From Rhabdophis nuchalis (taxonomy: Eukaryota; Chordata; Lepidosauria; Squamata; Natricidae): a DNA stretch of 64,000 nucleotides. Made by a program: the position numbers and the translations under genes. Shown here in pieces: positions 23,223 to 34,176 of this stretch (its first letter is position 1; every line of letters starts with the position of its first letter). The stretch spans positions 147,010,962 to 147,074,961 of the forward strand of contig CM077644.1 of assembly GCA_039707465.1 (NCBI GenBank). The letters run 5' to 3'. The notes beneath the pieces are model-generated. The model was not told the DNA's origin. It worked only from the letters and a program-made list of their open reading frames with translations, and made no database searches.

Positions 23223-23384
23223 ACAGATATAAGGGGACCTTTGGGGGAAATTGATGGTAATGAATTTTCTATGGTATTAATGCTATCGAATTGTTGATTC
23301 GTACAGATTTCTGTAAACTCCCCTTTTAGGACTCTGTAATCCTTTAATGCTTGATAGAGTTCGGACAACTGGATGCATCTGAGC

Positions 23385-23540
23385 TTTTAGTGGCCAGTTG
23401 CCCTTCCTGATGTGGAGTTCACAGCAGATTTTTTTTTGTGTGTGCCCTAGGAGGGAAACACCTGCCACCTACCTAGGTTTAAACACTTCTTAATGGAAAG
23501 CAAGCATCTTCACCCCTAGGCTATCATACTGTTCTTAGAG
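23385..23540 (-). mobile_element. tRNA-derived SINE-like repeat
   Basis: Matches 3560-3765 through TGGCCAGTTGCCCTTCCTGA and CTTCACCCCTAGGC. The head is diverged. Confidence 0.5.
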
Positions 23541-23564
23541 ATTACTTATACATAAATAGATTTT

Positions 23565-23775
23565 CTCCAAGACAGTTTGTCTTTAACCTGGTCCTTCAGG
23601 TCTATGGTACACCATTGCCAATATAATTGAGTTTGCAGCTGGTCATTCTTTTTTTTTTCTCTTCCACTTTTTCCAGCATTAGAATCTTCTCCAAAGAGCA
23701 GGATCGTTGCATAATGTGTCTAAAATGTCATCATTTGAGCTTGGTTGTTCATGCCTTGGGGGAGACCTCTGGGTT
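23565..23775. mobile_element. Bov-B LINE fragment
   Basis: Contains TTTAACCTGGTCCTTCAGG, GAGTTTGCAGCTGGTCATTC and CCAGCATTAGAATCTTCTCC, text typical of squamate Bov-B. It overlaps the theme at 55190-55230. Confidence 0.6.
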
Positions 23776-23820
23776 GGTTGATTAATTAAATAGTTATTAG
23801 ACTGTATGTACAATTATAGT

Positions 23821-24000
23821 AGAGCCATGGTGGCACAGTGGTTAGAATGCAGTACTGCAGGCTACTTCCGCTGACTGCTAGCTGCAGTTCAGCAGTTCAA
23901 AATCTCACCGGCTCAAGGCTGATTCCATCCTTCCGAAGTGGTTAAAATGAGGACCCAGATTGTGGGGGCAATATGCTGACTCTGTAAATCATTTAGAGAG
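23821..24000 (+). mobile_element. tRNA-derived SINE (GGTGGCGCAGTGG type), tail missing
   Basis: Head CATGGTGGCACAGTGGTTAG and body AAAATGAGGACCCAGATTG are clear. The 3' end is lost after CATTTAGAGAGAGAC. Sequence 24001-25480 beyond it has nothing I recognise. Confidence 0.75.
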
Positions 24001-25503
24001 AGACCTGATAATTTGTCTTTTGCCTTTCAGTCTAAGAAACTACCCAAGTCAGCATATACAGTAGGTAATTCAAATCTGAATGATATATTGAATTCATACA
24101 ACGCCAACAGCAGCATTCAGTGAAAGGTAGATATATAGGTATAGGTACAGATATCATTAGATCCTTCAAATTCAAGGCTATTGTGTAAATTATATGGTGA
24201 ATTTTAGATTGAAGATCTGCTCTATTATTTGCTTCACTTTATCGGCTTTTCCATTTGCCAGATTCTGATCAGCACTTTGAAAACTGATTTTAAAAGTATT
24301 CTCTTGCTTAATATGGTAAGTGTTTTGCATTTATGTGACAGAAATGAGACAATAGTTGGTGGATTTTATATTGGTTTAAATTTGGATATACTTGATACAA
24401 TGGGTTATACATACACTATATATTCACGTGAATATTTTTTTAATGAAACGTCATTTTAGACCACATCATTATCCAGTAAAAATAATAGATTATTCAACTT
24501 AAATACTATTATTGTCTTCTCTTAAAATGCATCCTTACCACAGTGTCAGATTAGCAGTTCTATGATTTCAGTCCTTCATTCCCAGATATGATTTTACCTA
24601 ACTAAAACTCTCTTGGTTTAGGAAAGAGTGATGGCATAGAAAAAAATACCACAACCACCATACAGTTATACCCTTAGCCTTATGTTTACAATTGCTCATA
24701 TTGTACAGTCCCGATGACAAGAAAGGAGAGACAGCCAAATACCACAAAGATAATACATGTCTTTCCGAAAGGCAGACTCAGGATTGAAAATCATATTCCC
24801 AGGAACTCAAAGTCATTAATGTGACATTAAAATAACCTTTTAGAAAATTGTTCCTTGGAGGCAGACCTAACCTTTTTGCTTCAACCGTATGAAACAAACT
24901 CTACATGAGGCCACATTAGAGCTGACATTTTTGATCAATCGGAAATCTGTACAGAAGGAACTCCAGGTAACTAAAACTAGGGAAGCATCAGCTGCCAAGA
25001 GAGTCTCTGGCTCAGATTAAAAATTTAGAAACAAAGTTCTTTGCATTTCAAAGAGCAAAGAGTTGCTAGCATTGCCAGTTATAGAGATATTTTCCTGGCC
25101 GGCTTCTAGCCCTCGGAAAGGTCTCAAATTAACCCTTTGGAGAGGATTAAGAAAAGCTACCAAAGGTGAAATGGGCGATTGCTCTCCTGCAATTAAACAT
25201 GCAACTTTTATTGAATCAAGGGCTCCATTCAGTCTTTGAAAAATGTGCTGGGGGTCATATACTGACACGTGGAAGCGTACAAAAAATGGGTGGAGTCCTG
25301 GCCCTCTGAAGCAGCATGGAATTCACCCCAATATTCAATATATCCTGATAACACTTCCCCTATATATCTGCAAGTTGTTCACAACAAAAGCACGTCAAAT
25401 GAAACAATTAATGCAACATTTTAAAAGAGTTGGGAGTGGAGGAAATCAAAACAAAACAAAAAGCTCACCCTTTGGGCATACAAGGGAAATATACAAATAT
25501 ACA

Positions 25504-25938
25504 ATATATAGCAGAGTTGGAAGGGACCTTGGAGGTCTTCTAGTCCAACCCATTAGACAAATGGCTATCCAACATCTTTTTGAAGACTTCCAGTGTTGGA
25601 GTGTTCACAACATCTGGAGGCAAGCTGTTCCACTGATTAATTGTTTTAACTGTCAGGAAATTTCTCCTCAGTTCCAAGTTGCTTCTCTCCTTGATTAGTT
25701 TCCACCCATTGCTTCTTGTCCTGCCCTCAGGTGCCTTGGTGAATAGTTTGACTCCTTCTTCTTTGTGGCAACCCCTGAGATATTGGAACACTGCTATCAT
25801 GCCTCCCCTAGTCCTTCTTTTCATTAAACTAGACATACCCAGTTCCTGCAACCTTTCTTCATATGTTTTAGTCTCCAGTCCCCTAATCATCTTTGTTCCT
25901 CTTCTCTGCACTCTTTCTAGAGTTTCTACATCTTTGAT
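25504..25938 (-). mobile_element. CR1 LINE C-terminus and 3' end
   Basis: Minus-strand frame 25540-26007 reads the CR1 RT C-terminus: VETLERVQRRGTKMIRGL, YEERLQELGMSSLMKRR, GGMIAVFQYLRGCHKEEGV, NGWKLIKERSNLELRRNFL and NQWNSLPPDVVNTPTLEVF. The reading frame is open across this part, so this is the best-kept CR1 coding piece here, but it is 5'-truncated at a MITE. The 3' end is GGGTTGGACTAGAAGACC and GCAGAGTTGGAAGGGACC-like text. Confidence 0.85.
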
Positions 25939-25946
25939 GCCTAGAA

Positions 25947-26134
25947 CAGTGGCCCTTAACCTTTTGGGCAGCAGGGACCAGTTCTGTGCAGAAAAGTTTT
26001 TCCACAAACTGAAGGGGGTGTGGTTTTGCCTTCTGCCTCCATTTCATGGATGGGGCTTCACTTCTTTGCATGGCCCAGTTGCTGTCATGCCTCAGACTGG
26101 TGCCAATCTACAGAATGGGGGTTGGAGACCCCTG
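25947..26134. mobile_element. hAT MITE, 188 bp, TSD GCCTAGAA
   Basis: Ends CAGTGGCCCTTAACC and GGTTGGAGACCCCTG. GCCTAGAA is repeated exactly (25939-25946 and 26135-26142). Confidence 0.9.
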
Positions 26135-26330
26135 GCCTAGAACAATTAACAATAATTAGCAATTAACAATAATAGCTTCGCAAAGTACAGTAGGGAAAAC
26201 ATTTTGATGTATAAATGGCACCAAAGAAAAGGCTTGACTACAATCCTATGAAGGATTGACTACAAAGTCAGTCATTCTTTCAGTCTCCTCTAATGATCTT
26301 CCGGCTTTTGTAATTATGAAAATAGAAGCT

Positions 26331-27016
26331 CTGGTAGAGCAATGGTTAGAATGCAGTATTTTAGGCACATTCTACTGACTGCCAACTGCCAGCTCTTCAG
26401 CAGTTTTATTCTCACCGGCTCAAGGTTAATTCAACCTTCCATCAGTAATGTTGAGGATATCTCCGTTAGGAGACAGAGAGTTGTGCAATGGAATTGCAAC
26501 AAGAGATATGCTGCTGGATATTCACACTAACAGGCACAGACACCGATGGTAAAAAAACCAAGTAGACTTTTACTTGTGGTGAAAAATAAAGTAAACTACT
26601 TCTTCACAAACAGTGATAGTTAGTCTTGAATCAAAATACAGTCTTTAACTCAAACAGTTGGCTTACAGTTGTTTAATCCACGATCCTTCTTGCTTCTTCG
26701 CCTTTCACTGGTCTAACCCAACATACAGGGTCTCCATTCAAAATGATCAGCAAACTAACAGTGATTCTGGCTTCCTCTTATGGCTGATTGAGGAAGCAGC
26801 AGCCAATTACATCTCACTGTAGCATTTAAAGTTACAGATACCAATTTCAATCATGGCTTATATATATATTGCCAACCCAACACTAGGATTATAGTTGTAA
26901 CAAGTAAAATGAGGACCCAGATTGTTGGGGCAATAAGCTGACTCTGTAAACCACTTAGAGAGGGTTGTAAAGCACTATGAAGCAGTATATAAGTCTAAGT
27001 GCTATTGCTATAGTCC
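26331..27016 (+). mobile_element. tRNA-derived SINE split by solo LTR
   Basis: Left part 26331-26448 (head and CTCAAGGTTAATTCAACCTTCC), right part 26903-27016 (AAAATGAGGACCCAGATTG to the GTGCTATTGCTAT tail). The two halves join cleanly when the LTR and one AGTAA are removed. Confidence 0.85.
26449..26902. mobile_element. Solo LTR, 454 bp, TSD AGTAA
   Basis: Starts TGTTGAGGATATC and ends ATAGTTGTAACA. AGTAA is exactly duplicated at 26444-26448 and 26903-26907. The sequence differs from the 46276/9867 family except for the TG...CA form. Confidence 0.88.
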
Positions 27017-27730
27017 AGTGGGTATCATGGTCCCCACTGTTATTTGAGGATTTATATGTTATTTGAGGATTTATATGTCAGAAGCAAATCTTAGATCATT
27101 AACCAATTGTGACTGCTTCAAAAGTGCTGTACATTGTTCATACATGACCAGATGCCCCACTCTGTAAACAAGTCATCATTTACAGATTTGGACCAGTCTC
27201 AGAACATCCTCACCTTATGAAGTTAAAAGTGAATGAACTACTGTAGCTAGGCTGTCCTCTCCCAAAAGGAATATAGATGGGTCAATCAACAAGGGACCAC
27301 TGCCCATCAGCAAGGTACTTAGAGACTCCAATTATTCTAGGAGCATTCAATTGTTACTCAATCCATGCCCCTTTAAAATAGCAATGCCTTGTCTCATACC
27401 CAGGGACTATCTACCCACATAGTCCTTCTATTATCATCAGTCTATTGAAAGTGCCTACTGTCAAAGCCTGTGATGACAGCACCTAGCAGCACCCTATAAA
27501 ATAAATAATTATATTATACTATGGGTAAAGGGACACTTTCAAAATACCAACAGCATAACAGCCAATATGCTGCAGCAGCACCATCATCTGACATTTCTGG
27601 GACAATCTTTGCAGTTAAGACCAAAATTCTATGGTATCTCCAATATACAGAGACAGTCCAGGAAAATACCATAGTCATGGTGGCACTGGTTCTTCGACAC
27701 TTACTGACCACAAGAAATAATGACTGTAAT
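27017..27730. other. Unassigned sequence
   Basis: No recognised repeat or gene. ATTTGAGGATTTATATGT is tandemly doubled near 27041-27078. Confidence 0.4.
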
Positions 27731-27798
27731 TGGGGCTTAACAGGGTGTTGTGACACAAGCATATACTTACCCTCCTGTCTCAGCTGATCAGGAAGAGA

Positions 27799-27869
27799 AC
27801 CTGGTGGCTTAGTAGCTAAGGCTTCTGCCTAACATGTAATACAGCTCCGGTTCAAATCCCAGTAAGGGA
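27799..27869 (+). other. tRNA-like segment with A and B boxes
   Basis: A-box-like TGGCTTAGTAGC (27805-27816) and a consensus B box GGTTCAAATCC (27849-27859), 32 bases apart as in tRNA genes. GCCTAACATG between them resembles the anticodon loop of valine tRNA (AAC). The acceptor and anticodon stems do not pair well, so it is a SINE-like internal Pol III promoter rather than a tRNA gene. Confidence 0.7.
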
Positions 27870-27871
27870 AT

Positions 27872-27918
27872 GGCTAGCTGATGAGAGCTAAAAAGCTCGA
27901 AATAGATCTATCCTAGTC
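27872..27918 (+). ncRNA. Type I hammerhead ribozyme motif, core intact
   Basis: Stem I 5' strand GGCTAG (27872-27877), conserved CTGATGA (27878-27884), stem II GAGCT-AAAA-AGCTC (27885-27898) and GAAA (27899-27902). Stem III follows, using the palindrome ATAGATCTAT (27902-27911), then the cleavage-site C (27912) and stem I 3' strand CTAGTC (27913-27918). All invariant core positions are present, and stem I pairs over six positions with one G-U. Predicted cleavage is after 27912. It lies two bases after the tRNA-like part, so a Pol III transcript would include it. Confidence 0.85.
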
Positions 27919-28290
27919 TCCCTGATTTATTTATTGATCAGCTCAAAAACCTGACATACATACATACATACATACATACATACATGTTACGTTTTTGACT
28001 TACTTATTGATCAGCTCAAAAACGTAACACACATATAAAAAAAATTACACAACGGAACTCATGGCTTTCTGTCTAGATGCTCTCTGGTGATCAGCCGAAA
28101 GGCAGAAAAGGAGAGCAGTGTGCTTCCTCCCTTAATTGGGGCCTAACAGGGTGTTGTGACACAAGTATATCTATATATTTATTGATCAGCTCAAAAACCT
28201 AACACACACACACACATATAGACATATAAACATACATACATACATACATACATACATACATACATACATACATACATACATACATTTGTT

Positions 28291-29300
28291 GTTGTTTTTT
28301 AAAAAAGCACAGTGAATGTGCACACTGGATCAACACTCCTTGAAAAAAGAAAATATACCAAATTTAATTATGAAATTTTGCCAGTTCATTATTAAATGAA
28401 CATCTCTTAATATCTCACCAGGTTCAATACTGGATTTTTTATAAGAGCAATAAATATTCTTTCTCTTTCATGTGTTTCCTTCTGTAGTGTAGTTTTTCCA
28501 GGATGAGCCAAAAAGGAGAATACTTCCTATTGAATAGAGAAGAATCTAGCAAAAGGCTGACAGTTTTCTCCACATAAATATTAAATGAGATTTTTTTTTT
28601 TTAAATAGAGGTTGAAAGCAAGCCACTAACATCAATTTGAATGAAACCCAGCCTTTGTCAGGCTCCTGCCTAATTACCAAAATGAAACAATTTACTTGGA
28701 GCAGATATTCCTTTGTGACGAAGGAAATGAATGAATGCAATGCAGAGCGCAAAATGCCTCATTTTAAAAGAAAAATTACGGGCAGCACTGCACTCATTCA
28801 ATTCAATGATGTGTCATCAAGGTCCTTGTCCCATCACTCTAATCAAAGGCAATCAAAATTAACCCTTGGGGGGAAAAACAATGATTTCAATGGTCCCTTT
28901 AAAACAGGAGCATTGAACCTGTTTTTACCCTCTGCAAGTTATCCAATTAATTCGTCCTCCATTAACAGCAGGGCTTAATTTTTCAGGGCCTGCGTAGCTG
29001 ATGTGGGTGGGGCCATGTCACAAGTGGAAGTCCTATACAGAAGGAAATCTTCAAATGAAATCAGAAGTGAACTTTTCTTCATGCAGGATAGGATCGGAGG
29101 TGAGTGGTAGTTGAAGCTGAATCAGATTAACCTCTATAAATGAATGGTTTCATTTCCAAGTCAAACTGCCGTCATTAGCAGGGTCAAGGAAGCAAGCTGG
29201 GTGTAGGAAGTGATCGTGAATGTCCTCCCAGATTTCTCATTTGGAATAACTGCCCCTCTCCCTTGGTCCTGTTGTCTGCAGCAGATGCTCTCAGCCAATC
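28291..29300. other. Repeat-poor stretch, possible conserved noncoding DNA
   Basis: A T run at 28591-28602 and unique-looking sequence at 28630-28960 with no transposon marks. The frame 28637-28978 has no family motif. Confidence 0.3.
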
Positions 29301-29308
29301 AATTAATC

Positions 29309-30258
29309 CAGGGGTCGGGAACCTTTTTGGCCGAGAGAGCCAGGAACGCCACATATTTTAAAATGTAATTCTGTGAGAGCCATACAATATATTTAAAACT
29401 AAATGCAAGTAAACGTTTACATTTTATGCAAGCCTTTTAAAAGTACAATAAGTCTCTTAATTCTTTTTCTTTCTTTCTCTTTCTCTCTCTTTTTCTGTGT
29501 GTGTCTCTCTCCTCCCTTCCTCTCTGTCACTCTGAGTGTGTGTGTGTGTGTGTGTGTGTGTCTTTCTGTCTCTCGCTCACTTAATCACTCACTCTGTGTG
29601 TTTGTGTCTGTCTGTCTGTCTCTCACTCACTCACTTAATCACTCTGTCTCTCTCTTGCTCCCTCTCTCTCTGTGTTTCTGCCACTCTCTTTGATTCCCTC
29701 CCTCCCCATCTCTCTCTCTCTCTCTCTCTCTGTGCCTGTCTCGTCTTCCAGCCGCAGTCCCACTCGGTGGAAAACATAGCCGCGCGTGTGCCACACAATT
29801 ACAGCCTGGAGCAGGACCACAGCCACTCTCCCAACTGGTCCTTCCTTGCTCGGAGGGCTTTGGAGGGAAGCTTCTGCAGAAGCCCAGGCGAGTGAGAACA
29901 GCTTCCCGCCGTTATGAACTCTCCGAGGCTGTAATTGTATGGGCTGTGCGCACGCACCTATGTTTTCCATGGCGTGGAGCACCGGCCATGGAAAACATAG
30001 GCTCATGCGCACAGCCCATACAATTATAGCCTCAGAGAGTTCATAATGGCGGGAAGTTTTTCTCACTCGCCTGGGCTTCTGCAGAAGCTTCCCTCTGAGC
30101 AAGGAAGGACCAGTTGGGAGAGGGGCTGTGGTCCTGCTCCGGGCTGTAATTGTGCGGCGCACGCACGGCTATGTTATTTATATAGATTTGACTGCGAGCC
30201 AGATGCAGCCATCAAAAGAGCCATATCTGGCTCGCAAGCCATAGGTTCCCGACCCCTG
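29309..30258. mobile_element. hAT-type element, 950 bp, large palindrome, TSD AATTAATC
   Basis: Ends CAGGGGTCGGGAACC and GGTTCCCGACCCCTG. Exact AATTAATC lies on both sides (29301-29308 and 30259-30266). The left third is CT/GT simple sequence (29463-29740). The right part is an imperfect palindrome with arms 29772-29972 and 29986-30175. No transposase coding is seen, and the 175-aa minus frame is a by-product. Confidence 0.9.
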
Positions 30259-30404
30259 AATTAATCCATGAACTCCTCTCCCTGCATTTCCTACTAGACC
30301 TTGTTATGGGGCAAATAATAAGAAGCTTGAGAGGTATTTGTATCTTCCTGGTTTTAAAAAATGATTCAGAAGACAGACTGACTGATTTGCTCTTATCAGG
30401 AAGG

Positions 30405-30745
30405 AAAAAATTGGACAATCATTTGTCCAAGATGGTATAATGACACCTGCATGGGGCAGAGGTGTTGGACTAGAACAGTGGTAGTCAACCTGGTCCCTAC
30501 CACCCACTAGTTTCAGCTTTCATGGTGGGCGGTAGGGGTTTTGTTCGATACTGAAGCACTTTCCTTTTTTAAATTTAATTGACTTCCCTACTTTATAAAT
30601 CACCATTACTGTGGAACCGGTGGGCGGTTAGAAAATTTTACTACTAACAGAGATACAAAAGTGGGTGGTAGGTATAAAAAGGTTGACTACCCGTGGACTA
30701 GAAGACCTCCAAGGTCCCTTCCAGCCCTATCATTCAATGATTCTA
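30405..30745 (+). mobile_element. CR1 LINE 3' end split by MITE
   Basis: Left part to 30475 (GACAATCATTTGTCCAAGATGG, GGTGTTGGACTAGAA), right part from 30696 (AGACCTCCAAGGTCCCTTCC, ending in ATTCAATGATTCTA, the CR1-type 3' repeat). Confidence 0.8.
30476..30695. mobile_element. hAT MITE, 220 bp, TSD GACTAGAA
   Basis: Ends CAGTGGTAGTCAACCT and AGGTTGACTACCCGTG. GACTAGAA is exactly duplicated (30468-30475 and 30696-30703). It sits in the CR1 3' end. Confidence 0.9.
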
Positions 30746-30812
30746 AGATGTATTCTTCTGATTCAAACATCCTCTCTGAGGGGGCTGCTTGTTTGAATGT
30801 CCATGTATATGA

Positions 30813-31141
30813 CCAGGATGGCATGCAGCACCCTCTCTAATGGCACATGAGCTGTCACCCCAGTTCAGCTCCACCGCGCATGCACATGCGCCTCCCACCA
30901 GCCAGTTGGTCTTTGGGTCTCTGCTGCGCATACGTGGGAGGCGTGTCAACTGCAGGTGGCCATGCATGCATGTATGGGAATGGATGCATGTGTGCATGTG
31001 CGGGGAAGCATGTGCAGGAGCACATGTGCAGGGCGCATGCAGGGGGCTGCATGAGCATTGCATTTGGGGGAGTTGGGTGTGCGTGCTTTTGCGCACATGC
31101 ACGCTTTGGGGACTCGGTTCGGAAAAGGTTAGCCATCACTG
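30813..31141. mobile_element. hAT MITE, GTGATGGCGAACCT family, diverged
   Basis: Right end AAGGTTAGCCATCACTG is clear. The left end CCAGGATGGCATGCAGC is diverged. Flanks GTATATGA and ATATATGG agree at 6 of 8. The interior is rich in CATGTGCATG-type text. Confidence 0.65.
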
Positions 31142-31149
31142 ATATATGG

Positions 31150-32840
31150 TCTTCTGGGAAATCCAGGAGGCATTTGTGACAAGAAGCCCTTTTGGAGAAC
31201 TCTGAACAGCAGAAAGAGAAGGAAATCTGAGTACTGGTTGATGGATTTCTTGATACCCATCTGCATCACATTGCTGTCTTGGCATCAACCATTCCGTACT
31301 TTTTTCAAACTTTTCTTATATTCTGGGCTTTATCTGACAATTTCCATATTCTGGCTCAACTTCTCAAAGTATTTTCTTTCAATATAACGTTTTAAACATT
31401 TCTCCCAAGGTATGTATGCAAAGTGGTTGAATGAGACTAATATCTGATATTATTGCAGTCCCTGCCTTCAGATCAACATTATGAAAGTTGTGGAAATGGG
31501 ATTGTCTATGAGGGTTGCCTTAAATAGCACGTTCCTATGCCTGCCGTGGTCAAGATGGCCATGAAGAGAACATGCCTCATTACCTTCTTTGTTACCCAAC
31601 ATGTTCTGCTCCATGCACCCAACACTTAGGATATCCTATGAAAAGGAAAATATTTCAGTCAACCTCCCATAAAATTGAATTCTAATTGAAATTCTGAGGA
31701 CAGTGTTCCTTTAAAGATTGGCCGGTTTTGAGCTCAGACCACAACTGAACATTCTAAACCAGAACCAAGATTTTCTTAAGGGCTAATACAATTATTAATT
31801 TGTGGCTAAGCTGATTTCTATAATCTTAAATTGTGTTTGCAACTGTTTCCTGCTTTATTGCACAGTTGACAACTGTATTTGATAAGATAACCTATCCGTT
31901 GGAAAAATACATTAAATTAACACAGAAACAAAGACAAACTAGGATGCGTTTTAAACTGGATGCGATTTTGGGGGTTTTATATTGAAATTTGAAAGGATTG
32001 ACTTTTTAACAGAACAGAAGGTACATTTCGAACGTTGTCAGCTAAGAGTTTCACAAGATTAACAGAAGCAACTGAATAAGAAAGTATAATAAGAAAGCAA
32101 CATAAGACATACTATTCCCACTGTTCTTCTTCCATATTAAACATTCAAGTCACATTGCACAATGTGCAAAAAACTTTCAAGTGGGATAATAAGTTTCATC
32201 AAAAAGCAATAATGAAAACATTGTTTAAAAAATGAAAAGCATCTATAGAAAGTGTTCCTGGGTTTTATCTCTTTGTGATATTTTAATGTGGCCAAGAAAT
32301 GCAACCTGGGGTGAAGCTAAAATAGATGCTTCATTTCATTTCTAAATAGCTTCTATTAAATAATAGACCAGGAAATAATTTGACGAGTTGTTTGAGATAA
32401 AGAAGAGAGAAACATATTTCCTTTTCCAGCACCTAAAGTTGCCCTTTAGTCAAATCAAGTTCTTTACTTACTCAAGCAAGTTGCTCTATTCTACTTCTCT
32501 AAGGATAATTAGCACATAATTTAAGCTAGATGTTTCTGTTGTTTATAGGTGGTGTCAGAAGAAGAATTTGGGACTCCATCTTGAGCCTGGCTTGGACAAG
32601 AATAAATAAAAAAGAGATCCAGACAGCTGTAAAGAAAGAAGAAATATCATAAGATACAACACTTAATGATAGTCATAAGATACTAAATAAGCAATCAAAT
32701 CATACCAGGAAACTAAACAAAACAATATAAATCCTAAAGATACAAGCAACATGGTTATAGTCATAAGCGAGTAGAGATAGGTAATAGGAAAGATGAGAAG
32801 AATAATAGTAATACGGTCTTAGTAAATAGTTTGACAATGT
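31150..32840. other. AT-rich, repeat-poor stretch
   Basis: No recognised repeat, RNA or coding feature over about 1.7 kb. Confidence 0.4.
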
Positions 32841-33300
32841 TGTGGGAATTAGTTGTTTAGCAGAGTGATGTCATTTGGGGGAAAACTGTTTCCTGTGTCT
32901 AGTTATTCTGCGGGGCAATGCTCTATAACAGTAGTTCTCAACCTGTGGGTCGGGACCCCTTTGGGGGTCGAACGACCCTTTCACAGGGGTTGCCTAAGAT
33001 CATCGGAAAACACATATTTTCAATGGTCTTAGGAACTGAGACACCAATTTTATGGTTGGGAGTCACCACAACATGAGGAACTGTATTAAAGGGTTGCGAC
33101 ATTGGGAAGGTTGAGAACCACTGCTCTATAACGTAGTTTTGAGGGTAGACGTTGAAACAATTTGTGTCCAGGATGTGAGGGACCTATAGATGTTTTCACA
33201 GATCTCTTTTTGACTCGTGCAGTGTACAGGTCCTCAATGGAAGGCAGGTTGGTAGCAATTGTTTTTTTCTGCAATTATCCATTGAAGTCTGTGTCTTTCT
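32841..33300 (-). mobile_element. Rex1/Babar-like LINE fragment split by SPIN
   Basis: Minus-strand coding LPSIEDLYTARVKKR and SHPGHKLFQRLPS is typical of the C-terminus of a CR1-superfamily RT of the Rex type. Sequence is contiguous across the SPIN element when it is removed. The related part at 55447-55800 carries a longer stretch. Confidence 0.6.
32929..33123 (+). mobile_element. SPIN-like hAT non-autonomous element, TSD CTCTATAA
   Basis: Starts CAGTAGTTCTCAACCTGTGG and ends GGTTGAGAACCACTG. Internal landmarks GGGGGTCGAACGACCC, TTTCACAGGGGTTGCC and CACCACAACATGAGGAACTG are those of SPIN (Space Invaders). Exact CTCTATAA duplications lie at 32921-32928 and 33124-33131. It is short because the centre is replaced by a fold-back (AAGATCATCGGAAAA against CAATGGTCTTA). 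Confidence 0.85.
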
Positions 33301-34172
33301 TGTTTGGTTCTAAAACATTCTCTTGTATCATGGATTTGCATATCTGGCTCACTTTCTTTCTTGAAAAGAGCATAACCCATGTTTTGCAATAATTGAGAAT
33401 CAATTCTTCCCTCTGCAAGATGAAGACAATTGCTTTCTTCAAGTAACTTTAATTAGTAGAGAGAATGGCTACTACACCAGGAGAATATGAAGGCACCATG
33501 TTCCTCTGTTAATCCCCTTTAAACATGTTAAAGAGATTGCTAAATTACTGAGAAAGTGCTTATGGAAAAAGAGACACTTTGTTACTTTCCTGTAACAAAG
33601 TTGTTGTGTCCATATGAAGAGGGGAGCTTTACTTGTCCTAGATTCCAATTTTAGCGTTGCACTTTGATTTTTGCTTCTTTGGGGAATTCAACTCATTGAA
33701 TTGGGGAATGCAACACCATTAAGAGCCCAACCAGAAAGTCATTGTATTCAGTGGAAACAATCATTGGTTGGAGCAATGATTACTGAAGCAGATTATGTAA
33801 AGAAATATATTATGAAGATGAGCAAAGCCCAGCACCTAGCTGACCATGTAATATCAAGAAGAGAATCACTGGCATGCTCCAAAAAGGAACTGTGCCAAAG
33901 AAAAGCAGACTATTGTACTGTAAATCATATACTCGGTAAACCGTCCTCAGTCTCTTTCTGTCACAACAACTACCTAAACTGCATTGTTTGCTGCTCCTCT
34001 GGAATGCACCCCCTCCTCCCAGGAAATTCGAATAATAGCCCATCACAATCACAAGGCATATGAATTTATGTCAAAAAATTAACTCTAGGAAGACATCTAA
34101 TCTTACCAATGTCTCAGACCAAGTATAAGCAAAATAACAGATAAAGAAAGTCTACTCTTTGTCTGCCCCTAC
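33301..34172. other. Unassigned sequence
   Basis: No repeat family identified. The 130-aa frame 33671-34063 has no motif that I recognise and is not called a gene. Confidence 0.4.
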
Positions 34173-34176
34173 TTCA

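Larger units (their letters stand above)
27731..28290 (+). mobile_element. tRNA-hammerhead composite repeat, cluster 1
   Basis: One full unit begins TGGGGCTTAACAGGG (27731). It passes through a tRNA-like segment (27799-27869) and a hammerhead (27872-27918), then GATCAGCTCAAAAAC, an ACAT run (27957-27986), a repeated GATCAGCTCAAAAAC (28010), and a body GGAACTCATGGCTTTCTGTC to CCTTAATTGGGG. The unit start recurs at about 28135, followed by a second, internally deleted unit ending in an ACAT run (28231-28285). Head-to-tail arrangement is therefore visible. Inverted 9-mers AGCTGATCA (27782-27790) and TGATCAGCT (27935-27943) bracket the tRNA-hammerhead core. Confidence 0.85.

Noticed and set aside
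27799..27869. Functional tRNA-Val gene
   Set aside because: B box and anticodon-like AAC fit, but acceptor and anticodon stems do not pair and it is part of a repeat.
28085..28120. Second hammerhead-like text in the composite repeat (GATGAGCCGAAAGGC then AGAAAA, clearer at 35411-35435)
   Set aside because: The core C is a G, there is an extra A before GAAA, and no workable stem I or III was found. It could be a decayed ribozyme but the sequence does not support it.
29635..30162. 175-aa minus-strand frame as transposase
   Set aside because: It reads CT/GA simple sequence and palindrome arms and has no hAT dimerisation or catalytic motifs.
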